Below are positions 5,595-6,146 of a stretch of 6,146 nt of DNA, in pieces. The stretch is taken from contig CAYYSO010000136.1 in assembly GCA_964474415.1 (NCBI GenBank), positions 1-6,146 of the forward strand, given 5' to 3'. The position numbers and the translations under genes were made by a program. The notes beneath the pieces are model-generated. The model was given only the letters and a program-made list of their open reading frames with translations, did not search any database and had not been told where the DNA came from. Source of the DNA: Methylomarinum sp964474415. Its GTDB lineage: Bacteria > Pseudomonadota > Gammaproteobacteria > Methylococcales > Methylomonadaceae. Within the stretch, counting starts at the first letter, position 1; each line of letters starts with the position of its first letter.

Positions 5595-5618
5595 GTCTGA
5601 ATCCCTATCAATTCAGAC
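5595..5618 (-). promoter_or_regulatory. Perfect inverted repeat just before the PAP2 ribosome site
   Basis: GTCTGAAT (5595-5602) and ATTCAGAC (5611-5618) are perfect 8-bp arms with an 8-nt spacer. On the minus-strand transcript the stem ends 4 nt before the AAGGGGAA ribosome site of the PAP2 gene and is followed by A residues, so it is not a terminator. It may be a repressor operator, a translational control stem, or an RNA processing site within the operon. Confidence 0.5.
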
Positions 5619-5682
5619 TTGCTTATTTTTCTTTTGTTCTTCAGGGTGAGAATAGTGTCTTTCTATGACAATTAGATGAAGC

Positions 5683-5943
5683 TTATTTTAAGTTTTTATG
5701 ACATTCAAGTGGCATCTTTTTCCGACGCCGAATCTCTCTGATTTTTTGCCAGAGTTGTTGGGAATACGGGTGTTTATCTGACAACCGAATCACCTTTCGT
5801 TTAACTTTATTAGAAGCTTTAAACATGATCGCCAGACCAACTATCATGGTTGGCAACCCAAACGGAACAGGTAGTGGAAACAAAATCATTCCAATAAAGA
5901 AAATAATGCTTCCAACCGTCATCAACAAGGATTTTTTAATCAT
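5683..5943 (-). CDS. Small two-TM membrane protein, PGPGW-like
   Basis: This 86-aa protein has two hydrophobic segments (about 7-24 and 28-41) joined by a proline-rich turn, PLPVPFGLP (23-31), then a strongly basic cytoplasmic tail (KVKRK, IRRRKK) to about residue 76. This layout recalls the PGPGW family of small putative transmembrane proteins, whose signature turn is Pro-Gly-Pro rich; here the turn is variant, so the assignment is moderate. No biochemical role is established. The ATG is only 2 nt after the stop of the phosphoesterase gene and lacks a Shine-Dalgarno sequence, so translation probably depends on coupling to that gene. The gene is real judging by operon spacing and coherent membrane-protein composition. 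The 104 nt to the next gene contain the inverted repeat at 5595-5618. Confidence 0.75.
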   Translation of the reverse strand: MIKKSLLMTVGSIIFFIGMILFPLPVPFGLPTMIVGLAIMFKASNKVKRKVIRLSDKHPYSQQLWQKIREIRRRKKMPLECHKNLK

Positions 5944-5945
5944 AG

Positions 5946-6146
5946 TCAGGTAACTTTAGCCAGTTTTTCCGATTGATTTGTTTGCTGTTCATCCAGTAAC
6001 TTATAACTGTCTTCAAGCCAGTGAATAACAGACAACTGTCCTGCTTCATTTTCGACCAGTGCACTACAGCTTTCCACCCAGTCGCCGGTATTACAATAGG
6101 TTTTACCCAATTCCATTTCACAAATATCAGCATGATGAATATGTCC
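5946..6146 (-). CDS. Metallophosphoesterase, LpxH/PlcP superfamily, C-terminal part
   Basis: The frame is open from the right edge to TGA at 5948-5946 and gives the last 66 residues of a longer protein. It begins with GHIHHADI, the C-terminal GHxH metal-ligand motif of calcineurin-like phosphoesterases, then YCNTGDWVESCSALVE (17-32). That block is characteristic of the COG2908 branch, usually annotated UDP-2,3-diacylglucosamine diphosphatase. The same branch includes PlcP, a phospholipase C-type enzyme that releases diacylglycerol from phospholipids during phosphate starvation and is often paired with a glycosyltransferase. The lipid-phosphatase and glycosyltransferase neighbours favour a PlcP-like or glycolipid role over canonical LpxH, but the substrate-binding N-terminal part is outside the window. 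The C-terminal tail after about residue 45 is polar and not diagnostic. It is the first visible gene of the minus-strand operon. Confidence 0.85.
   Translation of the reverse strand, partial: GHIHHADICEMELGKTYCNTGDWVESCSALVENEAGQLSVIHWLEDSYKLLDEQQTNQSEKLAKVT

Noticed and set aside
5579..5611. Longer start (MIGIQTKKGKK) for the PAP2 protein
   Set aside because: The ATG lies within an arm of the inverted repeat, and the AAGGGGAA sequence upstream of 5578 clearly serves the shorter start.
4812..5668. Several short plus-strand open frames across the PAP2 and glycosyltransferase genes
   Set aside because: They are antisense to genes with complete catalytic motifs and show no coherent protein features.
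5665..5671. TTGTCAT on the minus strand upstream of PAP2, considered as a Pho-box half
   Set aside because: No second half-site at the expected spacing.
5936..6133. Open frame on the minus strand starting at an ATG (MLIFVKWNWVKP...)
   Set aside because: It is a shadow of the phosphoesterase C-terminus. The frame ending at 5946 carries GHIHH and GDWVES motifs and is the real one; it lacks a start here only because the gene is cut by the window edge.

Overview
The window is AT-rich, densely coding bacterial DNA. Protein style suggests a gammaproteobacterium: a lysine/alanine-rich histone H1-like protein, a CHAD protein, a MurG-like glycosyltransferase of the MJ1255/VC2487 type, and an LpxH/PlcP-like phosphoesterase. 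A methanotroph-like lineage is possible but is only an impression. There are no rRNA or tRNA genes, IS elements, CRISPR arrays or phage genes. It reads as ordinary chromosome with an unusual gene neighbourhood.

Left part (1-470): a possible divergent gene start at the left edge, then a small monocistronic gene for a 66-aa polycationic H1-like protein (195-395). This gene has a long hairpin in its 5' region and a clear intrinsic terminator at 434-466.

Centre (470-3035): a two-gene operon encoding a 514-aa protein with a degenerate CYTH-like N-terminus and a C-terminal CHAD (polyphosphate-binding) domain, followed with a 1-nt overlap (TGATG) by an orphan ParA/MinD-type ATPase. There is no ParB. 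My main hypothesis is that this pair is a polyphosphate-granule positioning system: CHAD as cargo adaptor, ParA as nucleoid-bound positioning ATPase. The adjacent H1-like protein is a possible third player, since AlgP, an H1-like protein, has been linked to polyphosphate granule spacing in Pseudomonas aeruginosa.

Next (3008-3998): an intergenic region with hairpins and a weak promoter, then a gene for a small secreted protein of unknown function built from two tandem copies of a ~57-residue unit.

Right part (3999-6146, all minus strand): an apparent four-gene operon, read right to left. It holds the C-terminus of a metallophosphoesterase of the LpxH/PlcP superfamily (cut by the window edge), a small two-TM PGPGW-like membrane protein, a PAP2 lipid phosphatase with all three catalytic motifs, and a GT-B glycosyltransferase. 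The combination suggests membrane-lipid remodelling or glycolipid synthesis: headgroup or phosphate removal to diacylglycerol, then glycosylation. It resembles the PlcP-Agt logic used under phosphate limitation. Polyphosphate and phospholipid phosphate would then be a shared theme of the window, but that link is inference.
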